The notes below the pieces were generated by a model. The model was not told the DNA's origin. It searched no databases and saw only the letters and a program-made list of their open reading frames with translations. The position numbers and the translations under genes are program-made. From Cynocephalus volans (Eukaryota > Chordata > Mammalia > Dermoptera > Cynocephalidae), in assembly GCF_027409185.1 (NCBI RefSeq), contig NC_084474.1:12455382-12519381 (forward strand): DNA of 64,000 bases, in the 5' to 3' direction. Shown here piece after piece: positions 24,222 to 34,570 of this stretch (position 1 is the first letter of the stretch; each line of letters starts with the position of its first letter).

Positions 24222-24715
24222 AAGATTGTACTAGTTTTCTATTGCTGCTGTAACAAGTTACCACAACTTAGTAGCTTAAACCAACCCAAATTTATTTTAC
24301 AGTTCTCTAGGTCAGAAGTTCACATGGGTCTTATTGGATTAATAAGTTTTGGGCAGGGAACAAGTTCCTTCTGGAGGCACTAGAGAATTCATACCCCTGC
24401 CTTCCCAGTTTCTAGAGGCTGCCTGCATCCTTTAGCTCATGACCCCCATACCCCATCTTCAAACTCAGCAGCATCACCTCTATCTCACTACCCCTCCTTC
24501 CCTCTCTCCCCCTCCCTCACGCCCTCGAATTTTATGGGCTCATGTGATTAGATTGGGCCCACCTGGATAATCCAAGGGACGCCCCCCATCTCAAGGCCCT
24601 TAACCTTAATTACATGTGCAACCTTAGTTCCTTGCCTTGAAAGGTAACATATTGACAGGTTAAGGAGGTTAGAACATAAACATCTTTGGAAAACCATTAT
24701 TCTATCACCAATATA
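24222..24715 (-). mobile_element. MaLR-type solo LTR (MLT1-like), minus strand
   Basis: TAGTTTTCTATTGCTGCTGT, AACAAGTTACCACAACTTAG, TTCCTTCTGGAGGCACTAGA, TTGGGCCCACCTGGATAATC and CATCTTTGGAAAACCATTAT follow the antisense order of MLT1 LTRs. No internal retroviral coding region accompanies it. Confidence 0.75.
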
Positions 24716-25526
24716 GAGGAAAAGATGCACACTAATTTAATGTAGGTGGTTGAGTAATGATACAAAGGGGCCCTACATGATATACTTTTCTAAAGTAGAA
24801 TTTTTAAAAGAACTTGAGCTAATAGAGCAAAATGTTAACCTTTTAGAAACTAGCCTAAATTAATGAAGGATTTGCTTACCAAAAAGTACTGGAGTTAGAA
24901 TCAAAAAAGATAGCAGATACTAACCTTAATAATAGCATAGTAAAATAACTCATTGGTAATGAACTTATAGGTCACAAAACTGTTCTCTTTAACGATATTT
25001 TAAACTTGATACATGTTTCAGAGATTCTGGGAGTGGGGAAGATACCCCTCAGTGGTCTTTGAAACTGTGTGGGACTTTTGGGGTTATTGCAATAACTAAG
25101 GAGAGAGTGATGCTGTGTTTGGTGCCCAGAGACCAGCACGATAAATGGTAGAGTTATCAACACAGTACCTCACATAAGGCATTTTCTGGCCTAAAATATC
25201 AGTAGTGCTCCTTTGGATAAAGCAGGTGAATGACTGTCTTCTCACTAATCTGCCATTCCAAATATGAAGGCTGTGTTGGGGACCTGACCTTACTATTAAA
25301 ATGACCTCCTTATAAAGCATCTGAATGCAAAGCTCAGAATAACATAATTATCTACCCAAATGTTAAATGTGCACACTCCATAACCCAACAATCAAACTTC
25401 CAGGAACCTCTCCTATAGAACTATTAGCATGAATGTGCAAAGATTAATGCACAAGGGTTTTCAGTGCAATCTTTTTTATAACAGTAAAACAAAAAACGAT
25501 CTTTTTTTGTCAGCTGGGTCTGTGTA

Positions 25527-25905
25527 TTAGTCAGTTTCTGTTGCTTATAACAAAATAACTGGAACTGGGTAATTTATAAGAAAACAAAACTGCTTACAGT
25601 TTCAGAGGCTGGGAAGTCCAAAGTCCAGGGAACACATCTGGTGGTGGCAACAATGATCCAGGGGTCTCACATGGAAGAAATGGCAGAGCATAGAGAAAGA
25701 TAGTTCCTCGTGCACTCCTTTTAAAAACCTCGAAACCACGCCCCTGATCACCATCCTTAATCCATTCACTACAGCATGGTCCTTTTTCCTACAATCTAAT
25801 CACCTCTTCCAGGCCCCACCTTTCAATTACTATAATAGGACTTCCCACCCTCAACAGTTACAGTGGGGATTAAGTTTTGGGGGCACATACAACCCAAGGC
25901 AGCCT
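25527..25905 (-). mobile_element. MST-like MaLR solo LTR, minus strand
   Basis: Starts TGTATTAGTCAGTTTCTGTT, has AACTGGGTAATTTATAAG, CCAGGCCCCACCTTTCAATT and TTAAGTTTTGGGGGCACATA, and ends CCCAAGGCA. It splits the start of another LTR (GTCAGCTGGGTCTG before, CCATAACAAAATATCATAAA after), so it inserted into that LTR. Confidence 0.78.
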
Positions 25906-26375
25906 ACCATAACAAAATATCATAAACTGGGTGGCTTAAACAACAGAAATTTATTTCTCACTGTTCTGGAGGCTGGCAAGTCCAAGATCAAGGTATCAGC
26001 TGATTTGATTCCTGGTGAGAGCCCTCTTCCTGGATTGCACATGGCCACCCTCTTGCTGTGTTCTATGTGCTAGAAGGCTGTGCTGTAACCAACTGAGCTA
26101 ACTGGCCAGCTAAAGAACCAACTTTTTTTTTTTTTCTTTTTGGCAGCTGGCCAGTACAGGGATCTGAACCCTTGACCTTGGTGTTACAATGTTCAGAGAG
26201 AGAGCGCAATCGCCCTCCTGTCTTAATAGGACATTAATCCTATAGGATCAAGATCCAATCTTAAAACCTCACTTAACCTTAATTACCTCCACAGAGTCCC
26301 TATCTCCAAATACATTCACACTGGGGGTTGGGGCGAAAACATGAATTTGGGAAGGACACAAACATTTAGTTTATA
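25906..26375 (-). mobile_element. MLT1-like MaLR LTR, minus strand, carrying SINE pieces
   Basis: CATAACAAAATATCATAAAC, TGGGTGGCTTAAACAACAGA, TTCTGGAGGCTGGCAAGTCC, CTTGCTGTGTTC, then the SINE pieces, then TTAACCTTAATTACCTCCAC. The first bases lie left of the inserted LTR at about 25510-25526. Confidence 0.78.
26078..26190 (-). mobile_element. Two abutting partial CYN-type SINEs, minus strand
   Basis: The reverse complement of a SINE head (TAACCAACTGAGCTAACTGG at 26087-26106) is followed, after 16 bases, by a poly-T tract and the reverse complement of a SINE tail half (CAGTACAGGGATCTGAACCC, CCTTGGTGTTACAA). The order is 5' part of one copy, then 3' part of another, inside an LTR fragment. Confidence 0.75.
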
Positions 26376-26719
26376 GCACAATCCAAATTTAGTCCACCAA
26401 TAGAGGAATGGAGAAACAATATAATATCATACATTGAAGTATTATGCAGCCATTAAAAAGAACTTAGATAAAGTGTTGAGTTCTGACGCAGAAAGACATT
26501 CACACTATGTTAAGTGAGAAAAACAAGCTCAGGTCATATGTAAAGAATAACACCATTTTTGTTGTTTAATTGAATGTTTAAATGTATGTTTGTATATGCA
26601 TATTATAAAACTCTAATCACATGCATCAAAATATTTTTTAAAATGGGTACTCGGGAGTGAGATGTGATATATTGATTTTTGCTTTTTACTCTAAACAAAT
26701 TTGTATAATTCCATGTGGG

Positions 26720-26854
26720 TTTTTTTTTTTTTTTTTTTCTTCTTCTTCTTCTTTTTTGTTTTGTTTTTAAGTGGCTGGCCAGTACAGGGATCAAACACTG
26801 GACCTTGGTGTTAGAAGCACCATGCTCTAACCAACTGAGCTAACTGGCCAGGCC
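26720..26854 (-). mobile_element. CYN-type SINE, minus strand, long T/CTT tail
   Basis: A 19-base T run and a (CTT)n tract precede GGCTGGCCAGTACAGGGATC, CCTTGGTGTTAGAAGCACCA and TAACCAACTGAGCTAACTGG. Near-matching flanks AATTCCATGTG / AATTCTGTGTG look like a target duplication. Confidence 0.88.
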
Positions 26855-26939
26855 CAAATTCTGTGTGTTTTAATTAGCAATGTATGACTTTTAATTGTTA
26901 GAAATTGAATTTACCAGCAAAGCTATCTGGGCCTTAAGC

Positions 26940-27500
26940 TTTCTTTAATAGATATAAGGCTATTTAGGTAACCTGTTTCTTCTTAAGTGAACTTTGGTAG
27001 TTTGCATCTTCCAAGGAATTTGTCTATTTCATCTAAGTTGTCTAATTTATTAGTATAAAGTTGTTCATAATATTCCCTGTTTTTCATTTGATATCTATAG
27101 AATTAGTACTGAAATTACTTCTCTCATTCCTGATATTAGAAATTGGTAGTTCCGGGCTGGCCCTGTGGCTCACTCTGGAGAGTGCGGCGCTGGTAGCGCC
27201 GAGGCCGCGGGTTTGGATCCTACATAGATAGCAATGGCTGGTGCGCTCACTGGCTGAGCACAGTGCAAACCGCACCGTGCCAAGGGTTGCAATCCCCTTA
27301 CTGGTCAGAAAAAAAAATTGGTAGTTCTTTCCCTTTTTTTTCTGATCCATCTGACTAAATAAAGGTTTATCAATTTTATTGATCTCAAAGAACCAACTGT
27401 TGGTTTCTTTGATTTTTTTCACCCTTTGATTTCTGTTTTCTATTTTATTGATTTCTACTCTGATTTTCATTATTTCCTTTGTAACATATTTCAGAAACCC
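26940..27500 (-). mobile_element. L1 ORF2 fragment, minus strand, split by a SINE
   Basis: Antisense L1 ORF2: TTTGTCTATTTCATCTAAGT before and AATTTTATTGATCTCAAAGA, ACCAACTGTTGGTTTCTTTG, ATTTTATTGATTTCTACTCT after the SINE. The 128-residue minus frame (27084-27470) is this L1 frame joined through the SINE and is not a gene. Confidence 0.82.
27153..27314 (+). mobile_element. Longer CYN-type SINE variant (about 160 bp)
   Basis: A head GGGCTGGCCCTGTGGCTCAC, a GGTAGCGCCGAGGCCGCGGG core and TTTGGATCCTACATAGATAG are followed by a second part (GGCTGGTGCGCTCACTGGCT ... GGTTGCAATCCCC) absent from the short copies, then an A run. Exact 13-nt target duplication AAATTGGTAGTTC lies at 27140-27152 and 27315-27327. 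It is inserted in a minus-strand L1 relic. Confidence 0.9.
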
Positions 27501-28660
27501 CAGAGTGCATTATTATTTTTGCTTGAAACAATCTTTTAATAAAAATTAAATAATTTTTTAAAGTCTTTATATCTACTAGTAATCCCATCAAGTGAATTTT
27601 TCATCTCTAGAAGTTTGATTTGAGTCATTTTTCTATCTTCCATGTTTCTACTTAATAGTTTTCAGAACTGTGAGGAAATAAATGTCTATTGATTAAGTCA
27701 CCTGGTCTATGGTATTTTAAAAGCCAGAGCAAAAATAAACAAATAAATAAAATGTAAAAGCCAGAGCAGACTAATTACACAATACTAAAGGAAGCCTCTT
27801 AATCACACCACCAGAACAAAGTAGGAATAAACATCATTTAGAATAAAGACTAAATCTCCTTTTGCCTGTAAACAGGTACAAAATGCAGGAGCGAGTATGT
27901 TTAATCCCTCTCTTTTTCATTCAACTGGAGACATGTTTATTGTCTCCAGATCTGCTGGGCACTCCAATTTTCTTTGGGATTTCTTTGGAGTTGCTCAGAG
28001 TCAAGTTGAGAAGAACAGATATAGTCAGATAATTCCAATTGGTGCAGTAACAGAGGTGCATCTAAAACTAGTCTGTGAGCCTGAAAGAGAAAGCCAATGC
28101 TGCTGCCCAAAGAGAGAAGGAGAGCTCAGGGGGCTTCATTCAAGGACTAACAGGTGCACTAGTCCCAAACAAGACATACAGGTGGAGAAACAGGTGAAGG
28201 ACATTCCAGGCAAAAGAGAGAAAGAAGGATTCTTAGATTATGCATGAGTCCCTTTCCTTCTTTCTACTCTTGACCCACATGCAAATATGGTCAGTTTTAA
28301 GATGAAATAGTTTACCTCATGGCAAGTAAAACCCAGAGCATGTTTCTCTGTGTAACTGAGCAAAGCTGGTGGTGAGGCCTGATCTGTGTGTCATGTTCCC
28401 TGTAACACCTCAGCCACAGACTGGCGGGATGCGGCAGGTTTCATCAGGTTTCATGAAGTACTCTTCAGAGACGCACAAAGGCACAGAGCAAAATCAGGAA
28501 TGCTGTAGTGAGCAGACGGAGGGCTGCTTCACAGTTCCCCTGGATGGCACTCTCCAAGCGTCACAGCTTTACCAGATATTTACCAGGCACAGGGAGAAGA
28601 GAAGTAGCAGGTACCCCCTGGCAACATCTCCCTTATGTTATTTCTTCATCACATCTCTTG
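27500..28660. other. Intergenic, unassigned
   Basis: No gene is recognised. A 116-residue plus frame (27897-28247) has no family features, and GACATTCCAGGCAAAAGAGA near its end resembles ancient LINE-like repeat text, so it is left uncalled. Confidence 0.45.
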
Positions 28661-28665
28661 GTGAT

Positions 28666-29039
28666 ATTTTTAGTCTGTTGGAGCTGCTGTAACAAAGTAC
28701 CATAGACTGAGTGGCTTATAAACAACAAACACTCATTTCCTCACAGTTTTGGAGGCTGAAAGTTCAACATCAGGGTGCCAGCATGGTTGGGTGCTGGTAA
28801 GGGCCCTCTTCTGGGCTGCAGACTGCTGACTTTTCCTCGTATCCTCACATGGTGAAAACGTTGTATCCTCATAGGGGATGCTGCTATGGAGTCTCCTTCA
28901 TAGAAGAACTAATCCCATCATGAGGGCTCCACCCGTATGACCTAGTCACCTCCCAAAGGCCCTATACCTCCTCATACCATCACTTTGGAAGTCAGGGCTT
29001 CAACACAGGAATTGGAGGGGACACATTCAGTCCACAGCA
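28666..29039 (-). mobile_element. MLT1/MST-like solo LTR, minus strand, with 5-bp target duplication
   Basis: TAGTCTGTTGGAGCTGCTGT, AACAAAGTACCATAGACTGA, GAGTGGCTTATAAACAACAA and ATCCCATCATGAGGGCTCCA follow antisense MaLR LTR order. GTGAT flanks it at 28661-28665 and 29040-29044. No internal region is present. Confidence 0.8.
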
Positions 29040-29259
29040 GTGATCTCAACTGCCTAATTTCATATTATAGCACATGCGCGATATACTTTGAGATGCTTCT
29101 TAATTTCTTTATAACTGAGCTCCAGAGGTGTTATTTAGAAATGACATAAGGGAAATTAGATAAAACTGTATTGAAAAGAGAAAAACAATAGTAATTATTA
29201 ATTACTATTCATGATGTACTTTGAAGCACAAAAGTATTTAATTTTGATGAAATCCAATG

Positions 29260-29690
29260 TAGAGGACCGGTACGAGGGGAGACGGTAAGGAATTAATGAG
29301 GAATCATGTTTATGAGGTTAGAGGGACTTCCCAGGCTGCTGACCTGTGAAGCACCTTAGTTTATTTTAGGTTCTTTTTATAAGCCAGTAAAAATAACATA
29401 TTATACTGATTAAGCCAGTTATATCTGATACAAAGCTGTTTATAGAACACTTTCAGTTGCCATGGCGATTGAAGGTTCATGGCTAACTACTGATCAGCAA
29501 AATAAAGAGTATAAATTCCTCCTTTACAAAGTTCTCAGGGTCCTGGGTTCGTTCAAAGCTCAGACCTCAAGGGGAGGGAGAAAGGGGAAACAGGCAAATG
29601 GGAAGCCAGCCTTTGCTGGCATAATTCCCATAAGATAACAAGGACTCTGTCAGCTTGCTACTTATTGCCTCACAGTCAAATTTACCTGTT
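29260..29690 (+). repeat. Possible LTR-like sequence, family unknown
   Basis: AAAATAAAGAGTATAAATTC followed about 45 bases on by GGGTCCTGGGTTCGTTC has the look of an LTR promoter region (TATA-like box then initiation and polyadenylation area), but no ends or duplication could be set. Confidence 0.3.
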
Positions 29691-30260
29691 TTTCTTTAGT
29701 CACTTGTATTTTTGATATTGTATCTACGAAGGCTTTGCCTATTCCAAGTTTACAAAGATTTACCTTTATGTTTTCTTCTAAGAGTTTTATAGTTTTAGCT
29801 CTTACATTTATGTCTACAATCCATTTTGCATTAATTTTTGTGTCTCATGTGAGGTAGAGGTCCAACTTGATTTTTCTTCATACGGATAACCAGTTGTCCC
29901 AGCACCATTTATTGAAAAGACAATTCTTTCCCCCCATTGTATTGTCTTATTGTCTTGGCACCTTGTCAAAAATCAATTGACTGTAAATGTATGTATTTAT
30001 TTCTGGAATCTCAATTCTGTTTCATTTAGCTACATGTCTACCCTTATGCCAGTACCACACAGTCTTTATTACGACCGTAAGCTTTATAGTAAGTTTTAAA
30101 ATTGGAGAGTGTGAACCCTCCAACTTTGTTCTTTTTCAAAATTGTTTTGGATAATCTGGGTTCCTTACAATTCCACATGAATTTTAGGATCAACTGTCAA
30201 CTTCTGCAAAAAAGAGAACTGGAATGTTGATAGGGATTACATTGAATCTGTAGATCAATT
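29690..30260 (-). mobile_element. L1 ORF2 C-terminal fragment, minus strand
   Basis: Antisense L1 landmarks in order: TTTGCCTATTCCAAGTTTAC, CCCAGCACCATTTATTGAAA, GCCAGTACCACACAGTCTTT, TTGTTTTGGATAATCTGGGT and GGGATTACATTGAATCTGTA. No open frame survives. Confidence 0.9.
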
Positions 30261-31060
30261 TGTAGGACCCAGACAATTTTACAAAAGGAAACTTCAGTTT
30301 GTAGTTCCCAGTAGTTAGTATCCATCTGGGGCTCTTACCTTTGTATACCCTCAAAATCAGCAGAAACTACTTGGACATTAGTTATCTCTTGAGAGAAAGG
30401 TAGTAATTTTATATTTATAAAGCAGCCTATAATTATGAAGTATTGTGTTAGAAACCAACTCGTGGCTTAATCATTAGGTGACTAGTTACCTCATAAGAAA
30501 ATAAATTTAACTGATTCCACATGGTGTAAGTAAAAAGTATAATAATCTTTGAGTTTAAGTTTGGGTATGAATTTAGCATAAGTTTCTAACTACAAAGTTG
30601 ACTGCTACTAAAATGACCTTTTAAGAAACCTAGAAAGATTAGGCCAGCCATCTGCCTATCCACTGCATAGCCCAAGATTTGTCAAGTACTATTGCTTCTC
30701 CCACAATACTAATGCAGAATTTTTGCCAAGCAGTCTATTTAATTTATCATTACATAGTAACCTGTATATCACTTGAATCATTTCTCTCAGTTTAAGATTA
30801 CATTTGACCTAGGAATACATTCCTACCTTTAGAGGGCACTAACAGCATACCTAGACTTTCTAAATAAGAGGCTCTACCTGGAATGGGACGTTAAAGATCT
30901 GTGGATAAGCTACTGATCCACAAAACAGATAATCCGTTTGCTTCGATTAGTGTAACTTTCTGGGGGGGGGGGCTTCAGGCTTCAGCAAACTCAGAGACAG
31001 CGCAGCATTAGCCAAACAAGGAGAAATAGAGAGGATCCTGTGCTAGTACCAGTAAAACCA
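30260..31060. other. Region upstream of the RGS20 long-isoform exon
   Basis: AT-rich sequence with a 10-base G run near 30963. It should contain the transcription start of the long isoform, but no TATA box, CpG island or clear core promoter is seen. Confidence 0.5.
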
Positions 31061-31067
31061 GGCACAC

Positions 31068-31073
31068 ATGTGA
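31068..31073 (+). promoter_or_regulatory. Start-stop uORF (ATGTGA) before the RGS20 long-isoform start
   Basis: An ATG followed immediately by TGA lies 18 nt upstream of the RGS20 ATG at 31092. If the transcript begins upstream of 31068, this minimal uORF could hold or divert ribosomes. The transcription start is not known from sequence alone, so the role is inferred. Confidence 0.4.
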
Positions 31074-31091
31074 AGCCTTTATTGTAAAAAT

Positions 31092-31256
31092 ATGCCCAGG
31101 CTTTCCCAAGACAACCAAGAGAGCCTCCAGAAACACTTCTCCAGGCCGTCTATGTGGATGCAGTTTCTGCCCCTGTTTAGGGATCAGGAATATGATGCAA
31201 ATATTTACCAAACCACAGAAAATGAAGTGGACCCCAAGGCTGTGCCTGATGTCCAG
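31092..31256 (+). CDS. RGS20: RGS20 first coding exon of the long isoform
   Basis: RGS20 (RGSZ1) is a GTPase-activating protein for Gi/Gz alpha subunits, membrane-attached through a cysteine string encoded further downstream. This exon encodes 55 residues, beginning MPRLSQDNQESLQKHFSRPS and ending KAVPDVQ, and closes at a clean CAG/GTAAGA donor after a whole codon (phase 0). It matches the N-terminus of the long human isoform that I know, with scattered substitutions. The start has A at -3. The surroundings are AT-rich without a CpG island and without a clear TATA box, so this isoform probably uses a restricted promoter, unlike the island promoter at 55 kb. The open frame runs on to 31292 but the last part is intron. 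It lies about 7.7 kb from the ATP6V1H island in divergent orientation, the same layout as I recall for human. Confidence 0.93.
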
Positions 31257-33050
31257 GTAAGACGATCACCACAATCCATGATCCTTCTTTGACAAGGGAA
31301 AGGGTTTATCCAGAAAGAATATATAACCATAAGTAAGCTTTAGTGCCATCGTTCACTTTATCTCAATGTTTTATCAAAAATGTTTTCAAACCAACCCCAA
31401 GAAAAATCTAGAACCTTGATGATGATTAACTGATCTATCCACTTTTCTCCAACCTAAATAGTTTCACTTTATTGAAACAATTTTCTTTTCATTTAGTTGC
31501 TTTTTTGTTTATTTCAGGAGATAATGTTTTTAAAAGCAGCAAACCTAGACAAATTTTGTGGCAATTAGTACTAGCCTTTGGGTGTTTTTCTGTGATATAA
31601 ATATTACATCCCAAATAGTAAAGAAAGAAAAACAATAGACTGCCTTCTACAAAAATTCCTAGAGAACAAAGTTGATAAACTAATAGGAACATAAGAACAT
31701 TAAGGAGCTAAGGGGTATTTTTTCTTTTCATTCAAAGTTTCCTAAGGTGAATTTCCTTAGAGAGTTTCTATCACTAGGTAACATTATTTATCCAAAGAGT
31801 GACAATGTTCCTGCTCAATGTTGTGTGTATCTTGGAAGAAAGTACAGTGTAAGTCTGTAATCCTCTTAGCTATTAATAGAACCATCTCTTAAAAGGTTAT
31901 TTGGTGTGAGGGGAATGGGCACGTGTTAATGTCTAACAAACAAGGAACAGAGCTCAGAATTGAATGCTGCAAAAGCATACTACAGCAAACCTGTCCAAAT
32001 ACTTTCACACCAGAAAATCCACCAGTCCTTGAGCCATGGCTGATAATAATCATTATTTACTTGCAAACCCTCTATTTAATTCTCTAGATCTGCCCTTTCC
32101 TCTGATGTTATTTTCACCAATTGGCACAAGCAGAAGAAAAGTTTTTTTTTTTTTTTTTAAGTCATTAGCAAGCCTTTATTGTAGAAATGTACTGACCTTC
32201 GCTTTTGAGCTTTCAGACATTTGTGAACAAATAACACACGGATTTTCACACATCCCTATTATCATCTAAGGTCTTGGTCCTTAGGAAATGAGAATGAAAT
32301 GATATGCAGTGGTCAGGAGTCCTTAATTAATGGGCGTGTAAATATAGGCAACACATGGAGAAGATATTTCTAAAAGGTAGAATTTGGAGGCTACTCTGAG
32401 GAAACAGCAAGAACAACAAGTATTGTTTATGTTGTTGTATATGTGGGTATACACACATACATATATAATTTCAAATGTCTAACTGCCTTGAGAGGTATAC
32501 TTTAAGTGGAATCCTAGGCAACTGAATGGAAAAGTATTTCAGAACAGCACTATGCCTTCCCACGGCATCCCGGAATCCACCACACACACTGGTGCTGGCT
32601 GCCGTACAGGCTGCCGTCCTGACCTCATTAACCCGAGCAAACAGGTTGCAGCTTGTACAGCAGCAGGTGAGAGTAGAAGGGAGCAATCCAGTTAAGATGC
32701 CACTGGCCCCTTCACTCAGTTAGGCCTTTTAAAAAAATCTTTTTATATTGTACCTGAATATAGAAAGATGAGACATGTCTTTCTTCTAGCAAATACAAGA
32801 ATGGTAGCATTCAAATCATTGAATCCTTATTGTCTGGAGACCATGGGCTAAGTGCTGCAGGGAATGAAGTGAAAGAGAAACATATGCTCCCTCCTCTCTG
32901 TAGACCTACAATAATATTGGGAAAGACAAACATGTCGACATATTATCGGCATGATTCATCTCAATAATATAGGATACCTACATAATTACATTCTTTCAGT
33001 CAGTAAGGCAGTAAGAAATCAGGGATGGAATAAATCAATATGGGGTCAAA
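31257..33050. other. RGS20 intron 1, first part
   Basis: Mostly unassigned AT-rich intron, with a T run at about 32141-32158. A small GC-richer patch at 32526-32670 has an open frame ending at a CAG/GTGAGA donor-like site (see findings). An ancient LINE-like fragment may lie near 32850-32950. Confidence 0.5.
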
Positions 33051-34570
33051 CAACTAAAAAAGGTCTAATGGAAGAGTAAAAGTGGTGAAATGTAAGGTAG
33101 ATGCAAAATAATATCTAAAAATACAGAGCAATAGAAAGTGGAACAAGGGCTAAAATGTGTCCATGTGTCCAGGGGCCAGTGAGAAAAACCCTCAAACATC
33201 CTCAACCTAAGCCTCGCACCTCATATAAAACTAACCCAAAATGGATCATGGTCTTAGATGTACAACTCTGTGTAAAACCATAAACCTTTTAGAAAAAAAA
33301 TGGGAGAGAATCTGTGACTTAAGGCTAGGCAAAGAGTAGACATCAAAAGCATGATCCATAAAAGGAAAAATCAGTACAATAGACCTCATCAGAATTTTAA
33401 GACTTTTGCTCTGCCAAGGATCCTGTTAAGAGGATGAAAGATGCATTACAGACTGTAAGAAAATATGTGCAAACCCCATATCTGTCAATGCTTTGAATCT
33501 AGGATATGTAAAGAATTCTCAAAACCCAAGGGTAAAAAAACAAACAATCTGACCAGAATATGGGCAAAAGACATGAACAGACATTTTGTTGAAGAGCATA
33601 TACAGAAGCCAAATAAATACAAGAAAAGATATTCATCATCGTTAGCCGTTAGGGAAATACAAATTCAAACCACAAAGAGATATCACTACATACCTGTTAG
33701 CATGGCTAAATGGGAAACAGTGACAACATTAAATGCTGGCAGGCGTGTGGAGAAACTGAGTCACTCACACATTGCTGGTGGAAACGTAAAACGGACAGCC
33801 AGTCTGGAAAACAAGTTGGCAGTTTCTTAATAAAACTAAACATGCAACTACCATATGCAATTTCTCTATTGGGTATTTATCCCAGAGAAATGAAAACTTA
33901 TGTTCACACAAACCCTGTATATTAACATTCACAGCAACTTTATTCATAACACCTGAAAAACTAGGAACAACCCAAAAGGCCTTCCAGAAATGAATGATTA
34001 AACAAACTGTAGTACATCCAGACCTTGGAAGACTGTGAAACACCCAAAAGGAGTGAACTATTGACACACAAAACAACTCAGATAGATCTCAAGGGAATGA
34101 TGCAGAGTGAAAAAAAGAGCCAGTCCCAAAAGGTCACAGATTGTATGATTCCATTTGTATGCCATTCTTGAAATAAACTTATAAAGATGAGATTAGCATT
34201 TGCCAAAGATTAGGGAGGAAGGATGGGTGGTGGATGTAGCCTCAAGGGGGTAGCACCTTAGATGGAGCCTTGTGGTGACCAGACAGTGCTGTATCTTGAT
34301 TTGCAGTGGTGGTAATGCAAATCTACACGTGATAAAATTGCATAAAGCAGTACACATGCACACACACAAATGAGTACATGCAATCCCTGTGAAATCTGAA
34401 CAAGTGCTATGAATTGTATCAATGTTGATTTCCTGATTTTAATATTGTACTATAGTTACGCAGTCGGCATTGGGGGAAACTGGGTGAGGGGTGCATGGGA
34501 CCACCCTTTACACTGTTTTTGCAACTTCCTATGAATCTATCATTATTTCTAAATTAAAAGTTAAACAAAC
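33050..34570 (+). mobile_element. Old L1 3' portion, plus strand
   Basis: L1 ORF2 C-terminal and 3' UTR landmarks: AACCCAAAATGGATCATGGT, GACATGAACAGACATTTTGT, CTCACACATTGCTGGTGG, GGGTATTTATCCCAGAGAAA, then an A-rich end at 34555-34580. The 121-residue frame at 33465-33830 is a remnant of the L1 frame. Confidence 0.85.

Larger units (their letters stand above)
25340..26660 (+). mobile_element. Old L1 3' end interrupted by LTRs and SINEs
   Basis: L1 3' sequence in two pieces: about 25340-25500 (AACCCAACAATCAAACTTCC, CAAGGGTTTTCAGTGCAATC) and about 26385-26600 (CCACCAATAGAGGAATGGAG, TATTATGCAGCCATTAAAAA, ACTATGTTAAGTGAGAAAAA). The intervening LTRs and SINEs are later insertions. Confidence 0.75.

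Noticed and set aside
27897-28247. 116-residue plus frame
   Set aside because: No domain, splice context or codon signature; part of it resembles an ancient repeat.
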